From positions 1-64,000 of the forward strand of contig CAKOGP040000313.1 in assembly GCA_933822405.4 (NCBI GenBank): a stretch of DNA of 64,000 nucleotides. The letters are read 5' to 3'. Within the stretch, counting starts at the first letter, position 1, and every line of letters starts with the position of its first letter. This DNA is from Cylindrotheca closterium (Eukaryota; Bacillariophyta; Bacillariophyceae; Bacillariales; Bacillariaceae). The notes under the pieces are model-generated. The model did no database searches. It saw only the letters and a program-made list of their open reading frames with translations, and was not told where the DNA came from. The translations under genes and the position numbers were made by a program. Below, piece after piece: positions 30,439 to 40,953 of this stretch.

Positions 30439-30873
30439 CTCCAACAGAGCGGGCAGAAAGTCCTATCTTTCTGGTTGAATGGCCAAGGGGGGTTCTCAAA
30501 AGGGCTGAGTCTTTGGTTCATGCTCCAAAATTTTGTATCGAACTTTCTCAATTTTTGGTGATGTTGGTGATGTCGAGATTCAAGACCTCGAATAATTTGG
30601 CACTGGATGTCACGGAAGTCAGTCACGTAAGACGTAAGACACATGGTCTGATCCGACTAAACCGACTAGTGTTCAACACAAAATATGGGAAAAGGTCATT
30701 TTGAAGCCAAGACGTGTACTTACGGTAGAAACTGAATGTGAGAGGACGCCCACCCCTTGCACAGAATGTCTATGACTTCCCCCGCACTTGCCGCTCAGCT
30801 GAGGGAAATCTTGACGGCTGCAGCAGCGAAAAGGCAATCTTTTGAAGCTACTCCCCTATCTAGCAACTGAATC
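30439..30873. other. Shared upstream region of divergent transporter and kinase genes
   Basis: 435 bases with no supported ORF. It contains a CACGTAAGACGTAAGACAC direct repeat near 30625-30645. No TATA box is recognised. Confidence 0.5.
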
Positions 30874-32363
30874 ATGAGTGGTTATGACCATCTAACACCT
30901 GCTGAAATAGGCAGAAAAGCATGGAAGGCTGCTAGTCGTGCCGCCAAGCATATGAGCAAGCACTCGCGAATTGTGAATCCCTCTCTGGAGAAGTGCATCC
31001 CCCGCTTTGAACGGTCAGAAGTCATCCTAGGGGAATTCTTAGGAAGTGGAGGTTTCAACGACGTGTATGAAGTCAAGAGAATAGATCTTGTGTCCAACTT
31101 AGAGGATGCGGAACACGCCAAGAAGATTGCGTCCCCGTTGCAACAAGAACACAGAGCGTTCATTTCCAAGCACGTCTTTCGAGAGTCATCACAAAACTGC
31201 CGTTACGGTATGAAGTTTCTTTCAATGGATACAATTGGCGATCCTGGTCGTTTCTGCACTGGAGCAGCTGATCTTGTAGTTGTAAGTTTGTTTGATTGCA
31301 TGCGGTTTGCTGTCATCTTATGACTTGCGTGACACACGTTTGAGCGGATGCTGACACCTTTCATTTTCATTCCACTTCCTTCACAGGAAGCCAAGTTTCT
31401 TGCATCATTAGAGCATCCTAATATTATCAAGCTGAGAGGAATGGCTGCAGCTGGAACATCTGGTTTCGCAACGATGAAGGAGCGCGGTTACTTTTTGCTT
31501 CTTGATCGATTGCAATGCACTTTGGAGGATAAGATTGATGAATGGACAGACAACAAGAAGAAACTTGCAAGAGAAAGAAACGAAAAGAAGTTGCGGTTTT
31601 TCCTAGCCGAGCGTCTACATGTTGCTTTTGATGTTTGTGCAGCCTTGGATTACCTGCACACAAATCAAATCATCTACAGAGATCTAAAGCCAGGTAAGGA
31701 GCTGATCTTTGTTTTCGACGTTTCTTTCTGTCACCTCTTTGCATATGTGCTTACAACATTTTTCTCCTTGCTTCAGATAATATTGGATTTGATATTAGAG
31801 GAGATGTGAAATTGTTCGACTTTGGTTTGGCAAAGGAACTGGATCCTTCATTGAAGAGTGAATTTGATGACTTGTATGAATTATCAGGAAACACTGGTTC
31901 CCTTCGTTACATGTCTCCAGAAGTTGCAAGAAGCGAGCCCTACAATCTTTCAGCAGATGTATACTCGTTCGGTCTGCTGCTGTGGCAGGTCTGTTCGCTG
32001 GATCTACCATATGATGGTATGAATAGACAGGATCATGCGGAGCTCGTGGTGCATGGGAATGAGCGTCCGAAACTTGATAATTCATGGAGCACACCGCTGC
32101 GTATCCTAATGAAGCGCTCATGGGAATCAGACCCATTGGTGAGACCCTCTATGGACTCGATTTACAAGATTTTGAGAAGGGAGATTTGTGCACTTCGGGA
32201 TGGAGATGACAGTGGGCTTGAGCATACAAAACGAAGATCAACATTTGTTCTTGAACGGGGAGACGCTGGAGCAAAGGCTGGCGAAGCTAGAAGAGCTACT
32301 AAAGGATCCCGAATAAAGTCGGATGGACTGGATCATGAGGGATTAAAGAAGCCAGCCTCATAA
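30874..32363 (+). CDS. Protein kinase (TKL-like, Ser/Thr)
   Basis: Three exons (30874-31281, 31387-31693, 31777-32363; introns 105 and 83 bases) give 433 residues. Motifs in order: glycine loop GEFLGSGGFNDVYEV, the putative beta-3 Lys in YGMKFLS, helix-C Glu in EAKFLASLEHPNIIKLRG, catalytic loop IIYRDLKPDNIGF (rebuilt across the second intron), metal loop KLFDFGLAKEL, and RYMSPEVA with DVYSFGLLLWQV. All catalytic residues are kept, with YRD in place of HRD. An insert of about 45 residues separates the Gly loop from the Lys. This type is frequent in diatoms and closest to the TKL/MAPKKK-like group. The tail is basic, without other domains. Substrates unknown. Confidence 0.9.
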
Positions 32364-32685
32364 TAGAACGAATAACCTAGTTATGGAAGGTTTTGAAAAC
32401 TTTTTAAAATTGCATGGAAGGTAGGTAGTCTCTGTTGTGAAAAGGTTCCCGAACGGTTTTGTGCCGTACCAGATACCAGGTGGTACTGGTACGACATCAT
32501 ACATGTACTGTACCGGTACGATAGGCTGGGTTCATAATCGACCGTCCCCCGCCCGTAGCCCATGCCGTCCCCGTCTGTTACCGTGCGTTTCGACGTCACA
32601 TACACGTGTTGAGAAAGATTTTCAACTTTCAATAACCGTGCTATTGCATCTTTTGTAATAAAACAATCGGCGACAATCTGCAACA
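32364..32685. other. Intergenic upstream of the lumenal GPX-like gene
   Basis: 322 bases containing the GTACC-rich cluster at 32466-32520 about 170-220 bases before the next ATG. No gene. Confidence 0.6.
32466..32520. repeat. GTACC/GGTAC motif cluster
   Basis: This stretch holds GTACCAGATACCAGG, GGTACTGGTACG, ATGTACTGTACCGGTACG. Short overlapping GTAC palindromes fill about 55 bases upstream of the GPX-like gene, resembling the clusters near 16055, 35514 and 36668. Confidence 0.6.
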
Positions 32686-33718
32686 ATGATGCTTCCAAAG
32701 AGTATTTCCTTGATCATTTCACTTTGCGCCATCTCGGTAAATGCCTTTGCACCATTCCATGCCGATGCTTCGCGCTCATTGAGACTTTTATCCACCGAAT
32801 CAGATTTCGAAGAGGGTTCGTCAGTCGAGAGACGGAGCTTTCTTTCATCCGTTGCAGCTGCTGGATCTCTCCTACTTGCAGAGTCAGCCTCTGCCGATGA
32901 TGGAGAAGAGAGTTTTGCTGACATTGCAGCCCGTGCCTCTAAGCTTTCTACCACGCAGTCGGAAATCGCTCCCACAGGCGGCGCAAAGACGATGGATGAC
33001 AAGACTGCATATGATTTTGAACTTCCTTTCAAGGGGGGAAATGTACCATTCAAGGAACTCATCCAGCAAGAGTTCGATGAAGAAGGGAGAGCAAAGATTA
33101 AGGCTATTCTTGTGGTCAACATGAAGGAAGACGATCCCATTTCGCGAAACAATATTCCTGAGTTTATTTCATTGGCAGCAAAGTACGTTTCCAATTGAAC
33201 TTCGCCCAGTTTCTATTTGCTTGCTCACTATATGGCTGACACTCTTTTCTTACCATAGATATGGCCGAGATGGAGAATTTGCTGTTCTCCTATCTCCCAG
33301 TGATCAGGGCTACTACGAGCCCGACACATCGCAGCTCATTCGTCTGAAGCTTGCTTCTGAATACGGCTATGGAATTAACCCAGCAACTGTTTTGACGGAC
33401 AAAGTCATTTTTCTTGGAACTGGATCGACCCCCTTCTGGAGATGGCTACAAAAGAACTGCCGCACGCCTGCAGGTCTCGGAAGAATAGAAGCCAACTACG
33501 AGAAATTCCTTCTCGATGGTAGAACTGGGCTCCCGCTCAGAAGGTACCCACGCTTGTACAAGCCTCTTGATATCAAGAACGATATCGAAGCTTTAGTCAA
33601 TGGACGAGCACTACCACCAGCCGGTGCAAACTATCTAGAGCAGTGGAGACAAGCTGCAGTGGCTGCACAAGCCGACACATACCGTTTCCAAAAGGGGCTC
33701 AATTACTATGATCAGTAA
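32686..33718 (+). CDS. Thylakoid-lumen glutathione-peroxidase-like pseudoenzyme
   Basis: Two exons (32686-33182 and 33259-33718; 76-base intron) give 318 residues. Residues 1-20 are a signal peptide ending in SVNA^FAP, the diatom ASAFAP plastid signal. Residues 49-70 (RRSFLSSVAAAGSLLLAESA, then SA) are a twin-arginine lumen signal. The mature part follows the GPX fold: FKGGNVPFKEL, KAILVVNMKEDDP, GRIEANYEKFLLDGRTG, then DIKNDIEALVNG. The peroxidatic Cys/Sec normally after 'VNVAS' is absent (KEDD there), the catalytic Trp of 'WNF' is Ala, while Gln (SPSDQG) and Asn (ANYEKF) remain. Peroxidase activity is therefore unlikely. Known lumenal proteins with dead folds often serve in assembly, but this is a guess. 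Confidence 0.8.
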
Positions 33719-33805
33719 GTGAGATAACTACAAATAGATGCCAACTATTAAATCGCGAGAGTTCTTTTGTCAATTGGGAAGAGGATGGCTTCTATGTCTA
33801 TTTCT

Positions 33806-35269
33806 TTATCCTTCGTAAAGTCTCTTGCGCGCATTCTTCTTAACCAAAGCAAACATTTTTCTCGTTCTAACGCTGAATTCAGATTTCTTGTGTTCTGGGA
33901 CATGTTGGTGGGCAATGACGTAAGTGACAGCTCCTGGTTCACCGTCAATGTCCACCGGTATTGACCTTCTATGTTTTGATCTTTCAACCACTCGCTCCAT
34001 GGTTTCACGCAATGCACTCCGTATCTGAATCTCATCCGATTCATTTGAAGAGAAGGAGTGCATCAGGCGAGAGACACTTTCGTCGAGTGAGGAGTGCTCA
34101 CTTTCCTCACTCTGGCTCCACCTTTCCACTAGAGAATCAGCATGGTGACTGTCGGTATCCTCTACTTCATCTCTATATTCGGGGAATGTCCTGTATTGCC
34201 CAGGTGCTTCCGACCCCCTTGCTGCTTTTCCAGACTGAGCACCTTGAGGCTTCTGCACGGGGCATGGCGTGACCGTGCTTATTAGATCTTTGTCTTCCAC
34301 GCACTTAATTTCCATCCCAGTTTTTGTCGCCAGTGTGCCTTCATCTTTGTTTCTAGTGCTTGTGGAAAATTCGACAGGGGAGGAGGAGGAAGGAGCACCA
34401 CAGTCATGTCCACAAGTCAATATAGCCCATGCAATATTCACAGCATTAGTCATGTTTTCAAACCAGTTTGTCTCTTCAGGCTCATTTGACTTTTCTCCTT
34501 GCTCTTGCTGCTGCTTTTGCTTTCGTGCCATGTTCAATTTCATTGGGTGCTCGTCGACCTCAACAACTGAATTGGTGTTGTTTCGACGTCTTATTTTTTC
34601 TCGCGTCTCTTGAACAAAAGAGGAAGTTGGCCGCTTGCTCTCGCTTGGATCCGAGAATAATGAAAGTTCTTCGAACCTGGTTGGATTTGTGATTGCCGAG
34701 GGTTCATCCATCTGTCGAATCCTTACGTACTGTGTAGAGGACTGCTCGTCAGCGGTGCTGATGCCAGTTGTAGCAGCTGTTTGACCAGTCTTTCCCGATA
34801 CGACAGACGAAGCACTCATTTTGTTGGGGCCATCCGCTGTCTTCTTCAAGACACGGTCAAGTGGTGATTCCCTTTCTGTTTCACTGGCATTCAGTTGACA
34901 AGATGAATTTTGGTCACGCTCGTCATTTCCAACTTCAATGGATGATACTTTTGCTTTGGCAGTTATGAGCGCGACCGAAGCAACTACTTCAGCTTGTTTT
35001 TTGAACTGCCGTCTTTTCAAGTATGAAGAACCTTTCCTGGAATTGATTTCCGTTTCAGATAAGTTTGGACAAAAGACGGAAAACGCTGCTGCCTTCGCTG
35101 TTCTGATGGCCATATCCTCACTTCCGTCTGACAACAGAATCGATTTGGCAGCGATAACAGCAGCCTTTGTTGCTCTCGACAATAATTCTGCTTCTTCAGC
35201 CTTTGATGAAGCAAGATCTAGAGCATCATTGGTTCCTCTGGATTTAAACACTCGAGAGTGAATGCTCAT
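33806..35269 (-). CDS. Unrecognised Ser/Ala-rich protein
   Basis: A single exon encodes 487 residues. The first 110 residues are Ala/Lys-rich helix (AEEAELLSRATKAAVIAAKS, then KRRQFKKQAEVVASVALITA), the middle is Ser/Thr/Glu-rich and probably disordered, and residues about 415-487 look ordered (RRSIPVDIDGEPGAVTYVIA, then RKMFALVKKNARKRL). No signal peptide or domain is recognised. Two 14-base repeats lie directly before its ATG (see 35271-35334). Confidence 0.6.
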   Translation of the reverse strand: MSIHSRVFKSRGTNDALDLASSKAEEAELLSRATKAAVIAAKSILLSDGSEDMAIRTAKAAAFSVFCPNLSETEINSRKGSSYLKRRQFKKQAEVVASVALITAKAKVSSIEVGNDERDQNSSCQLNASETERESPLDRVLKKTADGPNKMSASSVVSGKTGQTAATTGISTADEQSSTQYVRIRQMDEPSAITNPTRFEELSLFSDPSESKRPTSSFVQETREKIRRRNNTNSVVEVDEHPMKLNMARKQKQQQEQGEKSNEPEETNWFENMTNAVNIAWAILTCGHDCGAPSSSSPVEFSTSTRNKDEGTLATKTGMEIKCVEDKDLISTVTPCPVQKPQGAQSGKAARGSEAPGQYRTFPEYRDEVEDTDSHHADSLVERWSQSEESEHSSLDESVSRLMHSFSSNESDEIQIRSALRETMERVVERSKHRRSIPVDIDGEPGAVTYVIAHQHVPEHKKSEFSVRTRKMFALVKKNARKRLYEG

Positions 35270-35897
35270 GTTGGAGTGAGTTTTGAAAAGAATTATGTCT
35301 TTTCTGTTGGATGCAAATTGTTGGAGTGAGTTTTTGAATCGCTAGGAATTTATCATCATATCCATACCGTAGAAAGTATATAAAATCGCCGGAGTCACAG
35401 GTCTGTCAGGCGTGCGCAATGGTATTGAAAATGCACGCGATCCGTCCGCGCGAAACCAGGACTGGAAATGTGCGGAGTTTCGAGTTTGTGCGAGCGAGGA
35501 AGTGAAACAACTGTACTGGTACCAGGTACCAGGTACCACCTGTTACACGTACACGTGTACCAACCAGGTACCCAAATGCTCCGTTGAAATTGATGGGAGA
35601 GCAATAATAATAATTGATTGTAATGGGTAACAATACAAGTATGCTGCTGTCGGCTTGATAGCAACCATTCTTTTTACTTGACATCATCGGATGTTTTGAA
35701 GTCTATCGAGAGAAGTAATAGTACTTTGGCGAATGTGGTTGTCTACGGCCTTCACCATTCACAGAATTCGATCCAACGGCATGTTTTAAAGTGTACGTGC
35801 ATACTATACTTTTTGTCAGGAGAAATTTTGGTCTATTCTATAGTTGTTTATCAGATCTATTGATAATATGAATTCAGGGGCAAAGAGAAAATGTTTC
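35270..35897. other. Intergenic with repeats and GTACC cluster
   Basis: TTGGAGTGAGTTTT occurs twice exactly 50 bases apart (35271-35284 and 35321-35334). A GTACC-rich cluster is at 35514-35573. No gene is seen. Confidence 0.6.
35514..35573. repeat. GTACC motif cluster
   Basis: Three consecutive GGTACC units at seven-base spacing (35519-35537), then ACACGTACACGTGTACC and AGGTACCC. This is the densest of the GTAC-palindrome clusters in the window and lies about 245-305 bases upstream of the start of the unrecognised Ser/Ala-rich gene (ATG at 35269). Confidence 0.65.
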
Positions 35898-36425
35898 TCA
35901 ATACGCCATCATGGAAGTTCCTGGGGATGCAGCTGCTAGCCCCTTGATGAAAGCATCGGCATTCAGAATTTTCTTGAATTGCTTTCCGACTTTTTTCATC
36001 GTGGAAACTTTCTTCGCCTTCTTTTCAGACTTTTGCTGCATCTTTTCGTTGCGTTCACTGATGATTCGAACCTCCTTTTCCGCGGCTCGAATCTCGTCTT
36101 CTGGAATGCCGTAAACGTTGTGGAGAATGTTTTTCCTGGTAATGGAGCTCATTCGAAGCTTTCCCTTGAGGACACGCTCCGACTCGTATTGCTCAATTGG
36201 AGTGGATGCCTTATCATGGTAGCCCCAACCAAGACTTAGAGGGACTCCAATCTTGGTTTCTGGATGATCTCCAATGATACGTTCATGCTCACGAACATGA
36301 ATTGCTCCAAAGGAAACACGTTTGTAGTCTGAGCTACTCGAGGTCGACTCTGTGGCATTAGTGTCGTATGAGGCTTGGGAAAGGTCTGATAGTGATTTGA
36401 CTGGTGTTAGATTGGTGACTGCCAT
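35898..36425 (-). CDS. Diatom-type small protein with GDHP/LGW motif
   Basis: The product has 175 residues. The core SFGAIHVREHERIIGDHPET followed by GVPLSLGWGY belongs to a family I know as widespread in diatoms (pattern V.h.r.iGDHP....G.plslGW.y), with no assigned function. The C-terminal half is a Lys/Glu-rich helix (IRAAEKEVRIISERNEKMQQ) and a basic segment (KKVGKQFKKIL). No signal peptide. Cytosolic or nuclear by default. Confidence 0.72.
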   Translation of the reverse strand: MAVTNLTPVKSLSDLSQASYDTNATESTSSSSDYKRVSFGAIHVREHERIIGDHPETKIGVPLSLGWGYHDKASTPIEQYESERVLKGKLRMSSITRKNILHNVYGIPEDEIRAAEKEVRIISERNEKMQQKSEKKAKKVSTMKKVGKQFKKILNADAFIKGLAAASPGTSMMAY

Positions 36426-37092
36426 TTTTCGAACTGTTGTTTGCTGTTGTTTGAGTTGTGTTTTGTTTGTTCGATTTTATGGTTGGTTTGTCGATCAGAA
36501 TCAAATCTGACGAGCCTCAAATGATGTGGCATGGGTTTCCCCTCTGGTTCGTGCGCCACTTTCCGGGAAATTCCAGTGCAAAATGAACATCATCGAATTC
36601 GATTTTTAATGCTCGAATGAGTCACTCAAGAGTCGGCAGCTGGTGTACGATACGTGTTTTGTAAAAGAGGTACCGGTACCAGCAGGAGGCACCTGGTACC
36701 ATACGTACAGTATAAAGTCGAGGAGAAACCGCCGTTGAAATTTTGATGAAAATGAATGAAAATGATGTCAATGGATTATTGAAATTTGAATTGGTCATGC
36801 TCGCGGACTTTAAAAAAAGGTACAATGTAGAAATGTAGAAACGAAGAAAAGTAGACCAACCTGCATGCACAACAGACTCACTCAATACCATACCAACATC
36901 CATTATTTCACACCGTGCTGTACCTATATTTCACACCGTACTGTACCTATATTTCATCTTCTTCTAACTTGCAAGTTGCTTGCAACCATCATTGACGTTT
37001 CAAAACAGGTCCATACTATAGTCCATAGTCACTAAAGTTGTCATTGAAATTGTTTTCACCAACTTGTGCTATTAGATATATAAATAATACTT
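36426..37092. other. Intergenic with a GTACC cluster
   Basis: A tandem pair of TTTCACACCGT(A/G)CTGTACCTATA words lies at 36906-36953. A GTACC cluster lies at 36668-36708. No gene is seen. Confidence 0.6.
36668..36708. repeat. GTACC motif cluster
   Basis: AGGTACCGGTACCAGC and ACCTGGTACCATACGTAC lie within 41 bases, about 245-285 bases upstream of the GDHP/LGW gene start. Confidence 0.6.
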
Positions 37093-38569
37093 TTAGTTTT
37101 GTGGCTTGGAAGCTCCTGGACCAGTTGGAATGATTTCTCCAGCTTGGTCCAAGACTCCTTGGAAGTAGGCAATAGTCTTTTGGAGGCCATCTTCCACCTT
37201 GACCTTGGGGCTCCATCCAAGCTTTTCCTTTGCAAGGCTAATGTCTGGCTTTCTTCGGGATGGATCGTCCTTCGTCTGTTCCAACTTTTGGATTTCAGAA
37301 GCTGAGTTTGTCAATTTTTTGATGAGAACAGCAAAATCTCGGACCAAATACTCATCAGGGTTTCCGAGGTTGACTGGACCATCGTATGGACCGTTCATCA
37401 ATGCGTGAAGACCGTTTACGAGATCATCAACAAATTGGAATGATCGGGTTTGTTCACCCTCTCCGTAGATTGTGATGGGCTTGTTTTGAAGCGACTGAAT
37501 GATAAAGTTGGAAACGACACGTCCATCATTGGGATGCATGCGTGGACCAAATGTATTGAAGATGCGAGCAACACGAATATCAACGTGGTTTTGGTTCTTG
37601 TAGGAATACATCATCGTCTCTGCAACACGTTTTCCTTCATCATAACAAGATCTAGGTCCGACAGTGTTGACATTTCCCCAGTAGTCTTCCTTTTGTGGGT
37701 GCACCTGTGGATCACCGTAAATCTCACTAGTAGAAGTGAGAAGAATCTTGGCACCAACACGCTTTGCCAAACCAAGCATATTGAGGGTACCCATGGTACT
37801 TGTTTTGATGGTCTTCACGGGGTTGAACTGGTAGTGAGGGGGGGATGCTGGACAGGCTAGGTGATAAATTTCTTGCACCTCCAATTGGATTGGTTCCGTG
37901 ACATCGTGGACAACCAAACTGAAAAATGGTGAAATGGAAAGAAATGAGGTGTGATCATTAGATTGAATCGTGGAGGCAACAAAAAATCCTCAAAATAACG
38001 GACCTAAAGTTGGGATGTTGCAGCCAGTGAGCAATATTTTTCTTTTGCCCAGTGAAAAAGTTGTCAAGAACAGTAACTTCGTGACCTTCCATCATGAGTT
38101 TGTCCACCAAGTGAGAACCAACGAATCCTGCTCCTCCAGTGACAACAATCTTCTTTCGGCGGTGATCACTCAAAATAGGAGTGTGCATAATCTGAGGAGA
38201 AGTAATAGTAGGCAAGGATTGTGTGGATAGCAGCTTTTGATCTTCCGCAACACGAGTTTGAATCGAGTCCTCATCAGATTGCAAACTACGCATGCGGGGA
38301 GCCCCATCATTTCCATAGCTGGAGCGATTATGAATGTCCTTGACGTTCAATTCCACCAATGCCATTGGAACGGCAACGTAGCCAATCATGATACCAACGA
38401 CAAGGAGCATGGCACCTTTAGATGCCAAGAAAAAGTTGCTGCCACCATAGGCTTTTCCTTTCTTCTCTGGAGACATGGGACTGGAAGGTGACCTGATAAT
38501 CCTGATGGAGTCCACTGATGACGCATCTTCTTCATCCCCGTTCTTTCGGCGATTCTTTCGTCGCTCCAT
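37093..38569 (-). CDS. UXS: UDP-glucuronate decarboxylase (UDP-xylose synthase), Golgi type
   Basis: Two exons (38569-38004 and 37918-37093; 85-base intron with an unusual GTCCGT donor) give 463 residues. The join yields HPNFSLVVHDVTEP, as in the family. It converts UDP-glucuronate to UDP-xylose with bound NAD, for cell-wall and glycoprotein glycans. A cytosolic basic tail (RRKNRRKNGDEED), a membrane anchor at about 53-75 (GAMLLVVGIMIGYVAVPMAL) and a lumenal SDR domain from about 138 are seen. NAD loop TGGAGFVGSHL, catalytic LTSTSEIYGDP and SCYDEGKR (YxxxK), and RIFNTFGPRMHPNDGRVVSN are all intact. It has the animal/plant type II membrane layout. Confidence 0.95.
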
Positions 38570-38865
38570 GCTGTTGTTGCTTCACTTCGAGGCGGTATCG
38601 AATGAAATAAAGGTGCGAAAGTGACAATGACAGCACCGTGACTAGACCTTTATGCTTTCAATTTCCTCAAGAAGAGGTCATTTTCAATTTGTTTGTCTGT
38701 CTCCACACGTTCTTCGACTGGTTCGACTGATTTGGTGTCAAAGTCAACCAGAAACGACTGGTTCGACTGCAGGGCGTCGAAAAGCTTCTATCATGTTCCA
38801 ACAAAATTAGGGTCACAACAGAACATTAGACATCATACAATACTGTACAATTTCACGGCACAACC
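38570..38865. promoter_or_regulatory. Bidirectional promoter region with a 15-bp direct repeat
   Basis: This lies between the divergent UXS and UBL-WD40 starts. CGACTGGTTCGACTG occurs at 38715-38729 and 38755-38769, 40 bases apart, midway between the two ATGs. Each copy itself contains CGACTG twice. Candidate factor-binding sites. Confidence 0.5.
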
Positions 38866-40710
38866 ATGGACTCCCTAGAAATCACACTCAAGTGGTCCAA
38901 GAAGGAGTTTGGAATGATCGTCCAGTTGGGTGATTCTGGTCGTTCCTTCAAAGAACAAGTTCATAGCTTGACAAATGTTCCAATCGGTCGACAAAAGCTT
39001 CTTTGCGGCAAAAAGAAGGGATCTATCCATTGGAAAGGAAGCTTAACGGATGAGTTTGTCTTTTCAATACCAGACAGTTCCAAACCAGCGACCCATTCAC
39101 TGATGGTCACTCTGATTGGATCGGCCGAAGCGGCGATTGAAGTACCCAACACCAAGACACGTTTTGTTGAAGACATGACGCAAGAAGAACTACAGGCGGT
39201 CGAGGATGCTACCGAACAAGCCGCCATGGCCGATGCGGTGGGTATGATTTCTACCATTCAGCTGCCAGCACATCATCGGAACGATGGCAAACAGGAAACA
39301 TATCAATACAACCGGTTGGTGACTGGATTGCCTCAAAAATATATTGAAGATTTGTTGAAGCAACGAAAACGAAAGCAAGAGCTACAAGGAAATGACGAAA
39401 TGATGGATCAGGTGGCCATGTCAATGGGTTTAGAACTGCGCAGAGCATACGTTAATGACATTGCAGTTCGCCACCGGGATGGTACGCTGATTGGTGCTTT
39501 GGATGATGGGCACGTACAACTCTGGCGATATGGTCAGATGGAACACGACGTCATTCACGGCGGGGGAGATGGAGGCATTGACTCTGTTGTGGCTTTATCC
39601 ACACCGAGCGAGGGTCATCTCTCCTTCGTAACTGCTGGCAGAGGGACGTATAAGTTGTGGTCAGAAGACGCCGAGGAACTTGGAACCGTCCGAACGCCTG
39701 TACCAGGAGTGACTCCTGTGTCCATGGTGCAAGTTCCGCTGCATCAGAGTGAAAACAATAATAACATGGTATGCCTGGCGGCTAGTTTCAAGGTCGTGCA
39801 TCAGTCCAACCCATCACAATTTCATTTGGTCCCCCAGAACGAAGAACAAGAACGACGACGAGCAGCCGCAGAGGCACAAGAGGCAGCGAGACAAGAAATC
39901 ATGGCCAAAATGTCCAGCAGTGTACAAGTACTGTATGGAGCTGCAGATGGCACCAGTCCTTTAAAATCTTATATATTGACCAACCATGGTGAAGATACGG
40001 CACCCATTACTTGTGTTACATCCTTTTCCATCACACAAAATGGGAACAGCGTAAGCTTTTTGGTGGCAGGTGACCAAGAAGGATGTTTGCGGATTTGGGT
40101 GGCCCAAGTGGAGAAACAAAACGGAAACAATATTGTCAACTTTGCTCTGCAATCCACCTTTTGGCTGAGATCAGAAGAGGGCAGTTCCCTCTCGATTGTT
40201 TGCCTCGAGCCCATGGAGGTGGGTGATGGACAAGCAGCTCGATTGGCCGTGTCTACTGCACCAACCGGGCGATCCAGACAACCGTCACCAGCAGGCCCAT
40301 GTGTATCAGTATCAACGACACGGGCCGTGCATTTGTTGGACTTTGCTACTCAAGGAGAAAGCTTAAGCATGCCATCGACGTCACATGCTCTTACTGGTCA
40401 TACCAAAGATTCAGTGATCTGCATGCGTTCCTTACCCGATGGTGGATTGCTGACTGGAGGAGGCAAGTTGGATGCCACTGTTAAGCTCTGGAGTGCATCT
40501 CAATTTTCTGCCAATATAAATGCAATGGATGTTGACGAAACACAAGTTACAACAATTGAATCACAACAACGACAACTTTCAAAATGCTCTCAGACAATAT
40601 CATCTCTTGGCTATGTCTTTGCATTGGAAGTGTTACCCGACCGGATGGAAGGTTCGTCACAATTCGCTATTGCTGGAGCCCGATATAATACGTTGAAGAT
40701 AATATTATAA
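38866..40710 (+). CDS. Ubiquitin-like-domain and WD40 protein
   Basis: A single exon encodes 614 residues. Residues 3-85 are ubiquitin-like (ITLKWSKKEFGMIVQLGD, NVPIGRQKLLCGKK), close to the UBL of USP14/UBLCP1-type proteasome-binding proteins. A helical linker with KQRKRKQEL follows. Residues about 195-605 hold WD40-like blades (GTLIGALDDGHVQLWRYG, GQLRIW-type CLRIWVAQ, LDATVKLWSAS). A charged insert (EEQERRRAAAEAQEAARQEI) sits between blades. No gene name is known to me for UBL plus WD40. A role at the proteasome or another ubiquitin receptor is an inference. It shares its upstream region with UXS. Confidence 0.78.
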   Translation: MDSLEITLKWSKKEFGMIVQLGDSGRSFKEQVHSLTNVPIGRQKLLCGKKKGSIHWKGSLTDEFVFSIPDSSKPATHSLMVTLIGSAEAAIEVPNTKTRFVEDMTQEELQAVEDATEQAAMADAVGMISTIQLPAHHRNDGKQETYQYNRLVTGLPQKYIEDLLKQRKRKQELQGNDEMMDQVAMSMGLELRRAYVNDIAVRHRDGTLIGALDDGHVQLWRYGQMEHDVIHGGGDGGIDSVVALSTPSEGHLSFVTAGRGTYKLWSEDAEELGTVRTPVPGVTPVSMVQVPLHQSENNNNMVCLAASFKVVHQSNPSQFHLVPQNEEQERRRAAAEAQEAARQEIMAKMSSSVQVLYGAADGTSPLKSYILTNHGEDTAPITCVTSFSITQNGNSVSFLVAGDQEGCLRIWVAQVEKQNGNNIVNFALQSTFWLRSEEGSSLSIVCLEPMEVGDGQAARLAVSTAPTGRSRQPSPAGPCVSVSTTRAVHLLDFATQGESLSMPSTSHALTGHTKDSVICMRSLPDGGLLTGGGKLDATVKLWSASQFSANINAMDVDETQVTTIESQQRQLSKCSQTISSLGYVFALEVLPDRMEGSSQFAIAGARYNTLKIIL

Positions 40711-40953
40711 AAGTTTGTGGTTGGGTCTTTTACTGCAGTCCTACAGTAAGGACGTAGAGTACAACTATTTTGCCTGCGACTCGCGACTTGTGTCATCCGG
40801 GACTAGAATGGATCAAAGCGATGACAACAACATGATAAGATACATATTTGAATGCTACATCAAGTCTACAGCCAACTAAGCTCCCTGCAGGAGTGTCCAC
40901 CTGGCGATTTGGAGCCTCCAACAGATACGTTTATTTGAATATTCAAAACGACG

